Positions 51,340-60,498 are shown, counted from the stretch's first letter. The stretch is 61,718 bases of DNA from Streptomyces smaragdinus (GCF_009604385.1 NZ_WEGJ01000040.1:1-61718), one strand, 5' to 3'. Numbers and translations are program-made. The notes: generated by a model from the letters alone, not told the origin.

Positions 51340-52368
51340 CCCCGGGCCCGTGGTGACGCGCGGGAGGGCGTACGGGTGGTGCTCCACCAGCCACGCGATC
51401 AGGGCCTCCCGGACCTCGCAGCGCAGGCTCCAGACCGCGTCCGCGTCGCGGGCCGTGACCAGGGCGCGGACCTCGATCGTCGTGGGGGTGGTGTCCGTGA
51501 CGACCAGGTTCCAGTTGCGGTGGTCCCAGTGGGCGCTGGCCTCGACGATCTCCCCGAGGTGTGCGCGCAGGGCCGGGACCGGGGTGGTGTGGTCGAGCTG
51601 GAGGAATACCGTGCCGGTGATCTCCGGGCCGCCGCGGGACCAGTTCTCGAAGGGGCGGGAGGTGAAGTACGAGACGGGGACCGTGTAGCGGCGTTCGTCC
51701 CAGGTCCTGACCGTGAGGAACGTGAGGGTGATCTCCTCGACCGTCCCCCACTCCCCCTCGACGACGACGGTGTCCCCCAGCCGTACGAGGTCGCCGAACG
51801 CGATCTGCAGACCGGCGAAGAGGTTCCCCAGGGTCGACTGCGCCGCGATGCCGGCGATGATGCCGATGATCCCGGCGGAGGCGAGCATCGAGGTGCCGAC
51901 GGCCCGCATCTGCGGGAACGTCAGCAGCATCGCGGCGACGGTGACGACCACGACGGAGAAGTCGACGACCCGCTGCACCAGCGTCAGCTGCGTCCGCACC
52001 CGCCGCAGCCGCGCGGCCTCGCGCGAGCGGGCGGAGTAGCGGGTGAAGGTGACCTCCACGACGACGTTCACGATCCGGATGACGAGCCACCCCACGCTCG
52101 CGAGCATGGCGAGCGTCAGCCCCTGCTCGACGACCCGCTCGTGCCCCCGGGCCAGCCGCGACTGCCCGTACGTTCCGAGCAGCAGCGCCGTCAGCACCAC
52201 CCACTGCAACGGCACCCGGCACCGCCGCAGCAGCCCCCAGAGCGGCGTCTCGGGATGCCGCGCGTCGGCCCGGCGCAGCAGGAGGTCGACGGCGGCCCCC
52301 AGCACCAGGGTGACGACAACGGATCCACCGGTGACCAGCAGCGGTCGCAGCACGTCCTGCGTCGACAC
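51298..52368 (-). CDS. MscS-family mechanosensitive channel
   Basis: 356 aa from GTG 52368, with AAGGAGGG 8 bases upstream. Several N-terminal membrane helices are followed by the pore helix and beta domain: GIIAGIAAQSTLGNLFAGLQIAF, then RLGDTVVVEGEWGTVEEITL and RTWDERRYTVPVSYF. The channel opens under membrane stretch to release solutes in osmotic downshock. The C-terminal part is soluble. The last 42 bases overlap the ADH gene on the other strand, an unusually long convergent overlap for functional neighbours. Confidence 0.93.
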   Translation of the reverse strand: MSTQDVLRPLLVTGGSVVVTLVLGAAVDLLLRRADARHPETPLWGLLRRCRVPLQWVVLTALLLGTYGQSRLARGHERVVEQGLTLAMLASVGWLVIRIVNVVVEVTFTRYSARSREAARLRRVRTQLTLVQRVVDFSVVVVTVAAMLLTFPQMRAVGTSMLASAGIIGIIAGIAAQSTLGNLFAGLQIAFGDLVRLGDTVVVEGEWGTVEEITLTFLTVRTWDERRYTVPVSYFTSRPFENWSRGGPEITGTVFLQLDHTTPVPALRAHLGEIVEASAHWDHRNWNLVVTDTTPTTIEVRALVTARDADAVWSLRCEVREALIAWLVEHHPYALPRVTTGPGSGPARIDHGHADG

Positions 52369-52457
52369 GGGGGAGCCCTCCTTCGGGTCGGCTCCGTACG
52401 ACGATAACGGCCCCACCGAATCCCCGTACGATCCCCGTCCTCCGGTTCGCGAAGCCG

Positions 52458-53219
52458 CTACGCGGCGGTGCCGCTCCCGTGGGCGGTGAGGGTGATCACC
52501 GGCTCGTCGGCGTCGTCGTCGATGTCGATGTGGAACGTGCCGTCCAGCCCCCGGGAGAGCTTGTACAGCAGCGCCAGCGTCGGCACCGCGTCACTCCCCT
52601 CGATCCGGGAGATCTTCCCCTGGTCGAGGCCGCACCGCTCAGCGGTCTCGGCCTGCGTCAGCCCCAGCTCCGTACGCCGCTGATACACGACGACGGCAAG
52701 CGCCATGGCCAGCAGATTCTCCCGTCGCGCCTGCGCCCGCTCGGCGCTCTCCCCGTATCCGCCCCTGAGCCGCTTGTCACGGAGCGTCTTGAACTTCTGG
52801 TGCCCGCTCATCGGTGATCTCCCGTCCGTGGTCGCGCGGTGAAAACTGCCGCTCGCCGGCTCGTGCTCGGCCTCACACTGTTTTCGGGCGAGAACCGCGC
52901 GGTCGATCTGCTTCTCCTCGTGCTGCCGGGTCTTACGGAACCACGTGAGGAACACGATCCGTCGGCCCGGCGCGAACCAGTAGGTGATCCGCGCGTTGGT
53001 GTCGCCGAGTGCGAGCCGGAGCTCCCAGACGCCGTCCCGTAACGGCCTCGCGATCGGCATGGGGGTGGTTGGCCCCAGCTCGGCCAGGAGACCGGCGGTA
53101 TCGTCAATCTTGTCGAAATGCTTCGTCGACAGACTTTCGGGCCACGCCGCGACTTCCGGCTCCAGCTCGATCTCATAGAACTCGCTCACCTCCGCGACGC
53201 CATATGTCGTCGACACCAT
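52458..53219 (-). CDS. Single-frame toxin-antitoxin fusion (RelE/HigB-like toxin plus XRE antitoxin)
   Basis: 253 aa from ATG 53219 with no stop between the two parts. Residues 11-115 resemble Gp49/HigB-type RelE toxins: EFYEIELEPEVAAWPESL, RPLRDGVWELRLALGD, RITYWFAPGRRIVFLTWFRK. From residue 137 the sequence MSGHQKFKTLRDKRLRGGYG starts a typical XRE antitoxin with HTH segments ELGLTQAETAERCGLDQGKI. ATG 52811 begins that part and has GGGAG 7-9 bases upstream, so the antitoxin could also be made alone. Normally these are separate genes. No good ribosome site precedes ATG 53219; GTG 53189 is an alternative. A palindrome covers the start. Confidence 0.8.
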   Translation of the reverse strand: MVSTTYGVAEVSEFYEIELEPEVAAWPESLSTKHFDKIDDTAGLLAELGPTTPMPIARPLRDGVWELRLALGDTNARITYWFAPGRRIVFLTWFRKTRQHEEKQIDRAVLARKQCEAEHEPASGSFHRATTDGRSPMSGHQKFKTLRDKRLRGGYGESAERAQARRENLLAMALAVVVYQRRTELGLTQAETAERCGLDQGKISRIEGSDAVPTLALLYKLSRGLDGTFHIDIDDDADEPVITLTAHGSGTAA

Positions 53220-53221
53220 AT
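53202..53221. promoter_or_regulatory. Near-palindrome over the toxin-antitoxin start, candidate autorepression site
   Basis: ATATGTCGTCGACACCATAT is symmetric at 16 of 20 positions and includes the start codon on the minus strand. XRE antitoxins usually bind such sites to repress their own operon. It is locally AT-richer than its surroundings. Confidence 0.45.
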
Positions 53222-53274
53222 TCGGGGGATGATGCCCGGCGGAACCCGAACGTGTGAACCTGCATCATGGACCC

Positions 53275-53868
53275 ATGACGATCGTTCTCTTCCACTCCGC
53301 CTACGGCCTCCGCCCCGCCGTCCACGAAGCCGCCGAGCAGCTGCGCGAAGCCGGGCACGAGGTGGTTGTCCCCGACCTCTACGACGGGCGTACCACCGAG
53401 ACCGTCGAGGAGGGGATGGCGATCCGGGAGGAGATCGGGAGCGATGAGCTGCTGCGGCGGGCCGTCGTCGCCGCCGCGCCGTACTCCGACGGCGGGGTGG
53501 TGTACGCCGGGTTCTCCCTCGGGGGGTCCCTCGCGCAGAATCTGGCGCTGGCCGACGGGAAGGCGCGGGGGCTGCTGATGTTCCACGGGACGTCCGACAT
53601 CGCGGAGGACACCGTGGCGGCCGTCGACGAGCTGCCCGTACAGCTGCATGTCGCCGACCCGGACCCCTTCGAGACGCACGACTGGCTGAACGCCTGGTAC
53701 CTGCGGATGGGCCGCGCCGGGACGGAGCCGGAGATCTTCCGGTACCCGGGGGCCGGGCATCTGTTCACCGACCCGGAGCTGGACGACTACGACCGCGAGG
53801 CGGCGGAGACCGCGATGCGCCGGGCGGTGGCGTTCCTGGACGAGCTGCGGGACGGCGGGGAGGGCTGA
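53275..53868 (+). CDS. Dienelactone-hydrolase-like alpha/beta hydrolase
   Basis: 197 aa from ATG 53275. It has the dienelactone hydrolase layout: VLFHSAYGLRP, VVVPDLYDG, the nucleophile elbow GFSLGG with S81, and the base His in PGAGHLFTD. In classic dienelactone hydrolase the nucleophile is Cys, so this member uses Ser and may be an ordinary esterase. It starts 56 bases from the divergent toxin-antitoxin gene. The substrate is unknown. Confidence 0.85.
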   Translation: MTIVLFHSAYGLRPAVHEAAEQLREAGHEVVVPDLYDGRTTETVEEGMAIREEIGSDELLRRAVVAAAPYSDGGVVYAGFSLGGSLAQNLALADGKARGLLMFHGTSDIAEDTVAAVDELPVQLHVADPDPFETHDWLNAWYLRMGRAGTEPEIFRYPGAGHLFTDPELDDYDREAAETAMRRAVAFLDELRDGGEG

Positions 53869-53896
53869 GAGCCCCGCCCCGCCGCCCCGGCGGAGG

Positions 53897-54682
53897 TCAC
53901 TTCAGCTTGGCGGCGATCGCCTTGTCGAACTCGTCGCCCGTCATCGGCGTCTGGTCCGTGCCCTCGGTCGTCAGCTTCTCGCCGTTGAGCACGAGGGTCG
54001 GGGTGCCCTGCTGGTCGAAGGTGGCGGCCATCTTCGTCGCCCAGGTGTCGTACGTACCGTCCTCGACGTCCTTCTTGAACGCCGCGTTGCCCTTGAGCGC
54101 GTCGACCGTGTCGGCGATCTTGAGCAGGTAGGAGTCGTCGTTGAACTTGTCGTCCGCCTCGTCGGGGTGGAAGGCCTTGGAGTACAGGGCCGTCTTGTAC
54201 TCGAGGAAGGCGTCGGGGCTGACGTTGAGGGCGGCGCCCAGCGCGTTCAGCGCGTTGCTGGAGCCGTGGCCGGCGGCGCCGTCGCGGTCGAGGAAGTTGG
54301 CGAGCGTGAACTGCAGCCGGTACTTGTTGTCCTTCATGCCCTTGAGCACGTTCTCGCCGGCGGACTGCTCGAAGCTGGCGCAGACGGGGCAGCGCGGGTC
54401 CTCGTAGACCCGCAGGGTGTTCTTCGTGTTGTCGCCGATGAACACGTCCGTGCCGTTCTTGCCGGCGGTGTTCGCCGGCTTGACCAGCGGCCCGGTGTCC
54501 TCGTCGCCGCCCAGGCTGTTGACCGCGAAGATTATGCCGCCGGCGACCGCGAGGACCGCGAGGACCGCACCGCCGACCAGCAGCTGGCGGCGGGTCTTCT
54601 CCTTCTTGGCCTGCAGCTCCCGCTCGATCCGCAGCCGGTCGCGGGCGGCTCGCTTGGCTTCCTGGCTGTTGCGCTTGCTCAT
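53897..54682 (-). CDS. Membrane-anchored DsbA-like thioredoxin-fold protein (copy 2)
   Basis: 261 aa from ATG 54682 (SKRNSQEAKRAARDRLRIER...); the frame is open further upstream but this start matches copy 1. A basic N-terminus is followed by one membrane helix (LLVGGAVLAVLAVAGGIIFAV) and the extracytoplasmic domain. The active site is CPVC in YEDPRCPVCASFEQ, and the cis-Pro is in QQGTPTLVLNG. It is a paralogue of the protein at 10137-10907. It lies 55 bases behind a membrane protein on the same strand. It may assist folding of exported Cys proteins. Confidence 0.9.
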   Translation of the reverse strand: MSKRNSQEAKRAARDRLRIERELQAKKEKTRRQLLVGGAVLAVLAVAGGIIFAVNSLGGDEDTGPLVKPANTAGKNGTDVFIGDNTKNTLRVYEDPRCPVCASFEQSAGENVLKGMKDNKYRLQFTLANFLDRDGAAGHGSSNALNALGAALNVSPDAFLEYKTALYSKAFHPDEADDKFNDDSYLLKIADTVDALKGNAAFKKDVEDGTYDTWATKMAATFDQQGTPTLVLNGEKLTTEGTDQTPMTGDEFDKAIAAKLK

Positions 54683-54737
54683 GGTGATGGGTGCTCTCTG
54701 CTCGATGTGGGGTGTGGGGGTGTCGCCGGTCCGCCGC

Positions 54738-55415
54738 TCAGGCGGCGGGTGCGGGAACCGGCGGCCCACGCCGGGCCAGGGAGTGCGAGAGCAGGGCGAG
54801 GCGTGACGGCGCCGCGGGCGCCGGGGTGCGCCACGTCGTACAGGGGCGCACGGCCGGCCGCGTACGCACGGCGGCGACCGCCAGCAGCAGCGGCCGGAAC
54901 GCCATCACCGCCGCGGCCCGCGCCAGCCCCGCGAGCGCGGCCTCCCCGCGCGCCAGCCACGCCGCGCCGACCAGCCCCACGGCGAGATGCGCCGCGAGCA
55001 GCAGCCACGGCGACACAGCCCCCGCCGTCAGCAGCGAATCCCCCCGGGCCGTCATCCGCGCCAGCGGGGTCCCGAGGTCGCCCCCGCCGCACAGCAGGTC
55101 CACGCCCAGCGAGCGCAGGGTGCCCGCGATCGGGCCGCCGGAGGCGCCGTAGCAGGCGTGCTGGCCGGTGGTGAAGACCGTGTCCGCCGCCAGCTCCAGC
55201 GGCACCAGCAGCGCCGCGATCCGCAGGAAGCCGCGCTCCCGGGTCCCGGCGAGGGCGAAGGCCAGGGCGAAGACCCCCGCCGTCAGCCAGCCGACCGTGA
55301 CGGCCGGCAGCGGCGCGGCGGAGAGCAGGACATGCGCGCCGGCGGACAGCACGACGCACAGCGCGGTGAAGAGCGCCGCCCGTACTGCCCGGATGCGTAT
55401 GTCTGCCGTGTCCAT
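54738..55415 (-). CDS. Hypothetical multi-helix membrane protein next to the DsbA-like gene
   Basis: 225 aa from ATG 55415 (GGAG about 11 bases upstream). Four or five membrane helices alternate with short loops. The loop GQHACYGASGG and the later LLCGGGD contain Cys that could be oxidised; the C-terminus is Pro/Arg/Ala-rich and soluble. No family is recognised. Being upstream of a DsbA-like gene it could be the membrane partner that re-oxidises it, in the manner of VKOR or DsbB; no CxxC is present, so this is speculative. Confidence 0.7.
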   Translation of the reverse strand: MDTADIRIRAVRAALFTALCVVLSAGAHVLLSAAPLPAVTVGWLTAGVFALAFALAGTRERGFLRIAALLVPLELAADTVFTTGQHACYGASGGPIAGTLRSLGVDLLCGGGDLGTPLARMTARGDSLLTAGAVSPWLLLAAHLAVGLVGAAWLARGEAALAGLARAAAVMAFRPLLLAVAAVRTRPAVRPCTTWRTPAPAAPSRLALLSHSLARRGPPVPAPAA

Positions 55416-55466
55416 CGCCGCCGAGTCTCCCACGGAGGGGCGTAAAGGGTCACTAAGGAACGGACC

Positions 55467-56786
55467 TCAGTCGAGTCCCGCAATCCGTCCGTTACGGAAC
55501 AGGTCGACGAACGTCTGATGGTCCGCGCGCGCCTGCGCGCCGTAGGAGTGCGCGAAGTCCACCAGCAGCTCCGCGAAGCCCTCCGCGTCGGCGCCGACGG
55601 CCGCGTCGATGGCCTTCTCGGTGGAGAAGGGCACCAGGTCGTGGCCGCTCTCGTCGACGTCGGCGGCGGCGTGCATGGTGGCCGTGGCCCGCCCCAGGTC
55701 GGCGACGACGGCGGTGATGTCGGCGGGGTCGTCGATGTCGGACCAGTCGAGGTCCACGGCGTACGGGGACACCTCGGCGACCAGCTGCCCGTTCCCGTCG
55801 AGCTCGCTCCAGCCGAGCCACGGGTCGGAGGCGGCCTGCAGGGCGCGCTGGGAGATGACCGTGCGGTGGCCCTCGTGGCGGAAGAAGGCGCGGATGGCGG
55901 GGTCGGTGACGTGCCGGGAGACGGCGGGGGTCTGGCCCTGCTTCATATAGATCACGACGTCGTTCTCGAGGGCGTCGCTGTGGCCTTCGACGAGGAAGTT
56001 GTACGAGGGCAGCCCGGCGCTGCCGATGCCGACGCCGCGGCGGCCGATGACGTCCTTGACGCGGTAGGCCTCCCGGGAGGGGCGGCCGGAGTCGGGGATG
56101 GTCTCGAGGTACGCGTCAAAGGCGGCGAGGGCCTTCTCACGCGTGGCCTCGTCCAGCGGGATCGCGCCGCCGCGGGAGAAGCGGCGCTCGTAGTCAACGA
56201 TCTCCGTCATGGAGTCCAGCAGGGAGAACCGGGTGTGCGTCCGGGCCTGGCGCAGGGCGCCGAGCAGCGGGCCGCGGGCGGTCTCCAGGGTGAAGGGCGG
56301 CACCTCGTCGGCCTTGGCGCCGGTGGCCAGGGCGTGGATGCGCTCGTGGTAGGCGGCGGCGTACTCGCGGACGATCGCGGAGATCTGGGTGTCGGAGAGG
56401 GCCTTGGTGTAGCCGATGAGGGCGAGGGAGGCGGCGAGGCGCTTGACGTCCCAGGTGAAGGGGCCGACGAAGGCCTCGTCGAAGTCGTTGACGTTGAAGA
56501 CGAGGCGGCCGTTGGCGTCCATGTACGTGCCGAAGTTCTCGGCGTGCAGATCGCCGTGGATCCAGACCCGGGCCGTCCGCTCGTCGAGGAACGGTCCGCC
56601 CTTGGCCTCGCGGTCGAGGTCGGCGTAGAACAGGGCGGCGGTGCCCCGGTAGAACGCGAAGGCGGAGGCGGCCATCTTCCGGAACTTGACCCGGAAGGCG
56701 GCGGGGTCGGCGGCCAGCAGCTCGCCGAACGCCGTGTCGAAGACCTCGAGAATGTGATCGCCCCGCTGGGCCTGCGTCTGCGCCAT
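55467..56786 (-). CDS. DUF2252 protein
   Basis: 439 aa from ATG 56786. DUF2252 proteins have a protein-kinase-like fold. HGDLHAENFGTYMDANG and FNVNDFDEAFVGPFTWDVKRLA give the catalytic-loop and DFD-like metal segments. RRGVGIGSAGLPSYNFLVEG fits a glycine-rich element, and VISQRALQAASDPWLGW is another family feature. The activity is unproven; the resemblance to HipA/aminoglycoside-phosphotransferase folds suggests phosphotransfer to a small molecule. The gene is divergent from dnaE with a 109-base gap. Confidence 0.88.
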   Translation of the reverse strand: MAQTQAQRGDHILEVFDTAFGELLAADPAAFRVKFRKMAASAFAFYRGTAALFYADLDREAKGGPFLDERTARVWIHGDLHAENFGTYMDANGRLVFNVNDFDEAFVGPFTWDVKRLAASLALIGYTKALSDTQISAIVREYAAAYHERIHALATGAKADEVPPFTLETARGPLLGALRQARTHTRFSLLDSMTEIVDYERRFSRGGAIPLDEATREKALAAFDAYLETIPDSGRPSREAYRVKDVIGRRGVGIGSAGLPSYNFLVEGHSDALENDVVIYMKQGQTPAVSRHVTDPAIRAFFRHEGHRTVISQRALQAASDPWLGWSELDGNGQLVAEVSPYAVDLDWSDIDDPADITAVVADLGRATATMHAAADVDESGHDLVPFSTEKAIDAAVGADAEGFAELLVDFAHSYGAQARADHQTFVDLFRNGRIAGLD

Positions 56787-56895
56787 GACACGGGAGCGTA
56801 CTCCGTGGCCCGGGCGGCTCTGTCAGAGTCGGCATCTAGACTTCTGGGCGTCTCCTGGATGTCATGCCGCCCCGTACCGCTGGAGGTCCTCCGCC

Positions 56896-59800
56896 GTGGC
56901 CAAACCGCCGTTCACGCACCTGCACGTACACACGCAGTACTCGCTCCTGGACGGGGCCGCGCGGCTGAAGGACATGTTCGCGGCGTGCAACGACATGGGC
57001 ATGACCCATATCGCGATGACGGACCACGGGAACCTGCACGGGGCGTACGACTTCTTCCAGCAGGCCACCAAGGCGAACGTGACGCCGATCATCGGCATCG
57101 AGGCGTACGTGGCGCCGGAGTCCCGGCGCAACAAGCGGCGCATCCAGTGGGGCCAGCCGCACCAGAAGCGCGACGACGTCTCCGGCTCGGGCGGGTACAC
57201 GCACAAGACGATCTGGGCGGCGAGCGCCACGGGGCTGCACAATCTCTTCCGCCTGTCGTCCGACGCGTACGCCGAGGGCTGGCTGACGAAGTGGCCGCGG
57301 ATGGACAAGGAGGTCATCGCGCAGCACTCCGAGGGCCTCATCGCCTCCACGGGCTGCCCGTCGGGCGAGGTCCAGACGCGGCTGCGGCTCGGCCACTTCG
57401 ACGAGGCGCTGAAGGCCGCCGCCGAGTACCAGGAGATCTTCGGCAAGGGGCGGTACTTCCTGGAGCTGATGGACCACGGCATCGAGATCGAGCGCCGGGT
57501 CCGCGACGGTCTGCTGGAGATCGGCAGGAAGCTCGGGATCCCGCCGATCGTGACGAACGACTCGCACTACACGTACGCCTCGGAGGCCACGGCGCACGAC
57601 GCGCTGCTGTGCATCCAGACCGGCAAGAACCTGTCGGACCCGGACCGCTTCAAGTTCGACGGCGGGGGCTACTACCTGAAGACGACGGACGAGATGTACG
57701 CGATCGACTCGTCCGACGCCTGGCAGGAGGGCTGCGCCAACACGCTGCTGGTGGCGGAGCAGATCGACACCTCCGGGTGGTTCGAGAAGCACGACCTGAT
57801 GCCGCGCTTCGACGTGCCCGAGGGGTACTCGGAGATCACCTGGTTCCAGGAGGAGGTCAAGCGCGGCATGGCCCGCCGCTATCCGGGCGGTGTCCCGGAG
57901 GACCGGCAGAAGCAGGCCGAGTACGAGATGGACGTCATCATCCAGATGGGGTTCCCGGGGTACTTCCTGGTCGTCGCCGACTTCATCATGTGGGCCAAGG
58001 AGAACGGCATCGCGGTGGGCCCCGGCCGTGGCTCCGCGGCCGGCTCGATCGTCGCGTACGCCATGGGCATCACGGACCTCGACCCGATCCCGCACGGGCT
58101 GATCTTCGAGCGGTTCCTGAATCCCGAGCGCGTGTCCATGCCCGATGTCGACATCGACTTCGACGAGCGCAGGCGCGCCGAGGTGATCCGGTACGTGACG
58201 CAGAAGTACGGCGCGGACAAGGTCGCCATGATCGGCACGTACGGCACGATCAAGGCGAAGAACGCGATCAAGGACTCCGCGCGGGTGCTGGGCTACCCGT
58301 ACGCGATGGGCGACCGGCTGACGAAGGCCATGCCCGCGGACGTCCTGGGCAAGGGCATCCCGCTCTCCGGCATCCTCGACAAGGACCACCCGCGCTACAG
58401 CGAGGCGGCGGAGATCCGCGGGATGTACGAGAACGAGCCGGACGTGAAGAAGGTCATCGACACCGCCCGCGGCGTCGAGGGCCTGGTCCGTCAGATGGGT
58501 GTGCACGCGGCCGGCGTGATCATGTCCAGCGAGGCGCTCACCGACCACGTCCCGGTCTGGGTGCGGCACACCGACGGCGTGACGATCACGCAGTGGGACT
58601 ACCCGACGTGTGAGTCGCTGGGCCTGCTGAAGATGGACTTCCTGGGCCTCCGGAACCTGACGATCATGGACGACGCCGTCAAGATGGTGAAGTCCAACAA
58701 GCAGCAGGACATCGAGCTGCTGTCGCTGCCGCTCGACGACCCGACGACGTTCGACCTGCTCTCCCGCGGCGACACCCTGGGCGTGTTCCAGTTCGACGGC
58801 GGCCCCATGCGCTCCCTGCTGCGCATGATGAAGCCCGACAACTTCGAGGACATCTCCGCCGTCTCGGCCCTCTACCGGCCGGGCCCGATGGGCATGAACT
58901 CGCACATCAACTACGCCCTGCGCAAGAACAAGCAGCAGGAGATCACCCCGATCCACCCGGAGCTGGAGGAGCCGCTCCGCGAGGTCCTCGACATCACCTA
59001 CGGCCTGATCGTCTATCAGGAGCAGGTGCAGAAGGCCGCGCAGATCATCGCCGGTTACTCGCTGGGCGAGGCCGACATCCTGCGCCGCGTGATGGGCAAG
59101 AAGAAGCCCGAGGAGCTGGCGAAGAACTTCACCATCTTCCAGGCCGGCGCCCGGAAGAACGGCTACAGCGACGAGGCGATCCAGGCGCTGTGGGACGTGC
59201 TGGTGCCCTTCGCGGGATACGCGTTCAACAAGGCGCACTCCGCGGCGTACGGGCTGGTCTCGTACTGGACGGCGTATCTCAAGGCGAACTACCCGGCCGA
59301 GTACATGGCGGCGCTGCTGACGTCCGTGCGCGACGACAAGGACAAGTCGGCGATCTATCTCAACGAGTGCCGCAAGATGGGCATCAAGGTGCTCCCCCCG
59401 GACGTCAACGAGTCGGACGCGAACTTCACCCCGCGCGGCTCCGACACGATCGTCTTCGGCCTCACGGCCGTGCGCAACGTCGGGGCGAACGTGGTGGACT
59501 CGATCGTCCGCTGCCGCAAGTCCAAGGGCCGCTACACGTCGTTCCCCGACTTCCTGGAGAAGGTGGAGGCGGTCGTGTGCAACAAGCGGACCGTCGAATC
59601 CCTCATCAAGGCGGGCGCGTTCGACACCATGGGCCACACCCGCAAGGGGCTGACCGCGCACTACGAGCCGATGATCGACAACGTGGTGCAGGTCAAGCGC
59701 AAGGAGGCGGAGGGCCAGTTCGACCTGTTCGGCGGGATGGGTGACGACGGGGCCTCGGACGAGCCGTCGTTCGGGCTGGACGTCGAGTTCTCGGACGTCG

Positions 59801-60438
59801 AGTGGGACAAGGCGTATCTCCTCGCCCAGGAGCGGGAGATGCTGGGGCTGTACGTCTCCGACCATCCGCTCTTCGGCATCGAGCACGTGCTGAACGAGAA
59901 GTCGGACGCGTCGATCGCCCAGCTCAACGGCGGGGAGCACGCCGACGGCGCGATCGTCACGATCGGCGGGATCATCTCCGGACTGCAGCGGAAGATGACC
60001 AAGCAGGGCAACGCCTGGGCCATCGCGACGGTGGAGGATCTGGCGGGGTCGATCGACTGCATGTTCTTCCCGGCGACGTATCAGCTGGTGTCGACGCAGC
60101 TCGTCGAGGACGCGGTGGTGTTCGTCAAGGGCCGTCTCGACAAGCGGGAGGACGTGCCGCGGCTGGTGGCGATGGAGCTGATGGTCCCGGATCTCTCGGA
60201 GGCGTCGGCGAACGCGCCGGTGACGATCGCGATCCAGACGGTCAAGGTGACGCCGCCGCTGATCGAGCGGCTCGGGGAGGTGCTGACCCATCACCGGGGT
60301 GCGACCGAGGTCCGGGTCAAGCTGATCGGTACGCAGAAGACCACGGTGCTGCGGCTGGACCGGCACCGGGTGACCCCGGATCCGGCTCTGTTCGGGGATC
60401 TGAAGGCTCTCCTGGGGCCGTCCTGCCTCGCGAGCTGA
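56896..60438 (+). CDS. dnaE: DNA polymerase III alpha subunit (DnaE1 type)
   Basis: 1180 aa from GTG 56896, with GGAGG 8 bases upstream inside a small palindrome GGAGG-T-CCTCC. The N-terminal PHP domain shows HLHVHTQYSLLDG and TDHGNLHG. The polymerase palm has GPGRGSAAGS and the catalytic acidic cluster PDVDIDFDE; fingers and tandem HhH domains follow. The OB-fold near residue 1000 reads TIGGIISGLQRKMTKQGNAWA. It is the replicative polymerase. The frame opens 111 bases earlier, but VAKPPFTHLHVH matches other DnaE starts. Confidence 0.97.
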   Translation: MAKPPFTHLHVHTQYSLLDGAARLKDMFAACNDMGMTHIAMTDHGNLHGAYDFFQQATKANVTPIIGIEAYVAPESRRNKRRIQWGQPHQKRDDVSGSGGYTHKTIWAASATGLHNLFRLSSDAYAEGWLTKWPRMDKEVIAQHSEGLIASTGCPSGEVQTRLRLGHFDEALKAAAEYQEIFGKGRYFLELMDHGIEIERRVRDGLLEIGRKLGIPPIVTNDSHYTYASEATAHDALLCIQTGKNLSDPDRFKFDGGGYYLKTTDEMYAIDSSDAWQEGCANTLLVAEQIDTSGWFEKHDLMPRFDVPEGYSEITWFQEEVKRGMARRYPGGVPEDRQKQAEYEMDVIIQMGFPGYFLVVADFIMWAKENGIAVGPGRGSAAGSIVAYAMGITDLDPIPHGLIFERFLNPERVSMPDVDIDFDERRRAEVIRYVTQKYGADKVAMIGTYGTIKAKNAIKDSARVLGYPYAMGDRLTKAMPADVLGKGIPLSGILDKDHPRYSEAAEIRGMYENEPDVKKVIDTARGVEGLVRQMGVHAAGVIMSSEALTDHVPVWVRHTDGVTITQWDYPTCESLGLLKMDFLGLRNLTIMDDAVKMVKSNKQQDIELLSLPLDDPTTFDLLSRGDTLGVFQFDGGPMRSLLRMMKPDNFEDISAVSALYRPGPMGMNSHINYALRKNKQQEITPIHPELEEPLREVLDITYGLIVYQEQVQKAAQIIAGYSLGEADILRRVMGKKKPEELAKNFTIFQAGARKNGYSDEAIQALWDVLVPFAGYAFNKAHSAAYGLVSYWTAYLKANYPAEYMAALLTSVRDDKDKSAIYLNECRKMGIKVLPPDVNESDANFTPRGSDTIVFGLTAVRNVGANVVDSIVRCRKSKGRYTSFPDFLEKVEAVVCNKRTVESLIKAGAFDTMGHTRKGLTAHYEPMIDNVVQVKRKEAEGQFDLFGGMGDDGASDEPSFGLDVEFSDVEWDKAYLLAQEREMLGLYVSDHPLFGIEHVLNEKSDASIAQLNGGEHADGAIVTIGGIISGLQRKMTKQGNAWAIATVEDLAGSIDCMFFPATYQLVSTQLVEDAVVFVKGRLDKREDVPRLVAMELMVPDLSEASANAPVTIAIQTVKVTPPLIERLGEVLTHHRGATEVRVKLIGTQKTTVLRLDRHRVTPDPALFGDLKALLGPSCLAS

Positions 60439-60445
60439 GCCGGGA

Positions 60446-60492
60446 GTACGCCGGAGGGGCGCGGCCCGTAAAGGCCGCGCCCCTCGGCGTAC
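60446..60492 (+). terminator. Strong two-part terminator after dnaE
   Basis: Outer stem GTACGCCG (60446-60453)/CGGCGTAC (60485-60492) and inner stem GGGGCGCGGCC (60456-60466)/GGCCGCGCCCC (60473-60483), 19 pairs in all, separated by a small bulge. The loop is CGTAAA. It serves dnaE and possibly the converging small gene at 60499. Confidence 0.9.
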
Positions 60493-60498
60493 CACGGG

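Noticed and set aside
56836..60495. Very long minus-strand open frame opposite dnaE
   Set aside because: It is a GC-bias shadow: Arg/His/Val/Leu/Asp-rich low-complexity translation, no family motifs, and the plus strand is an unmistakable dnaE.
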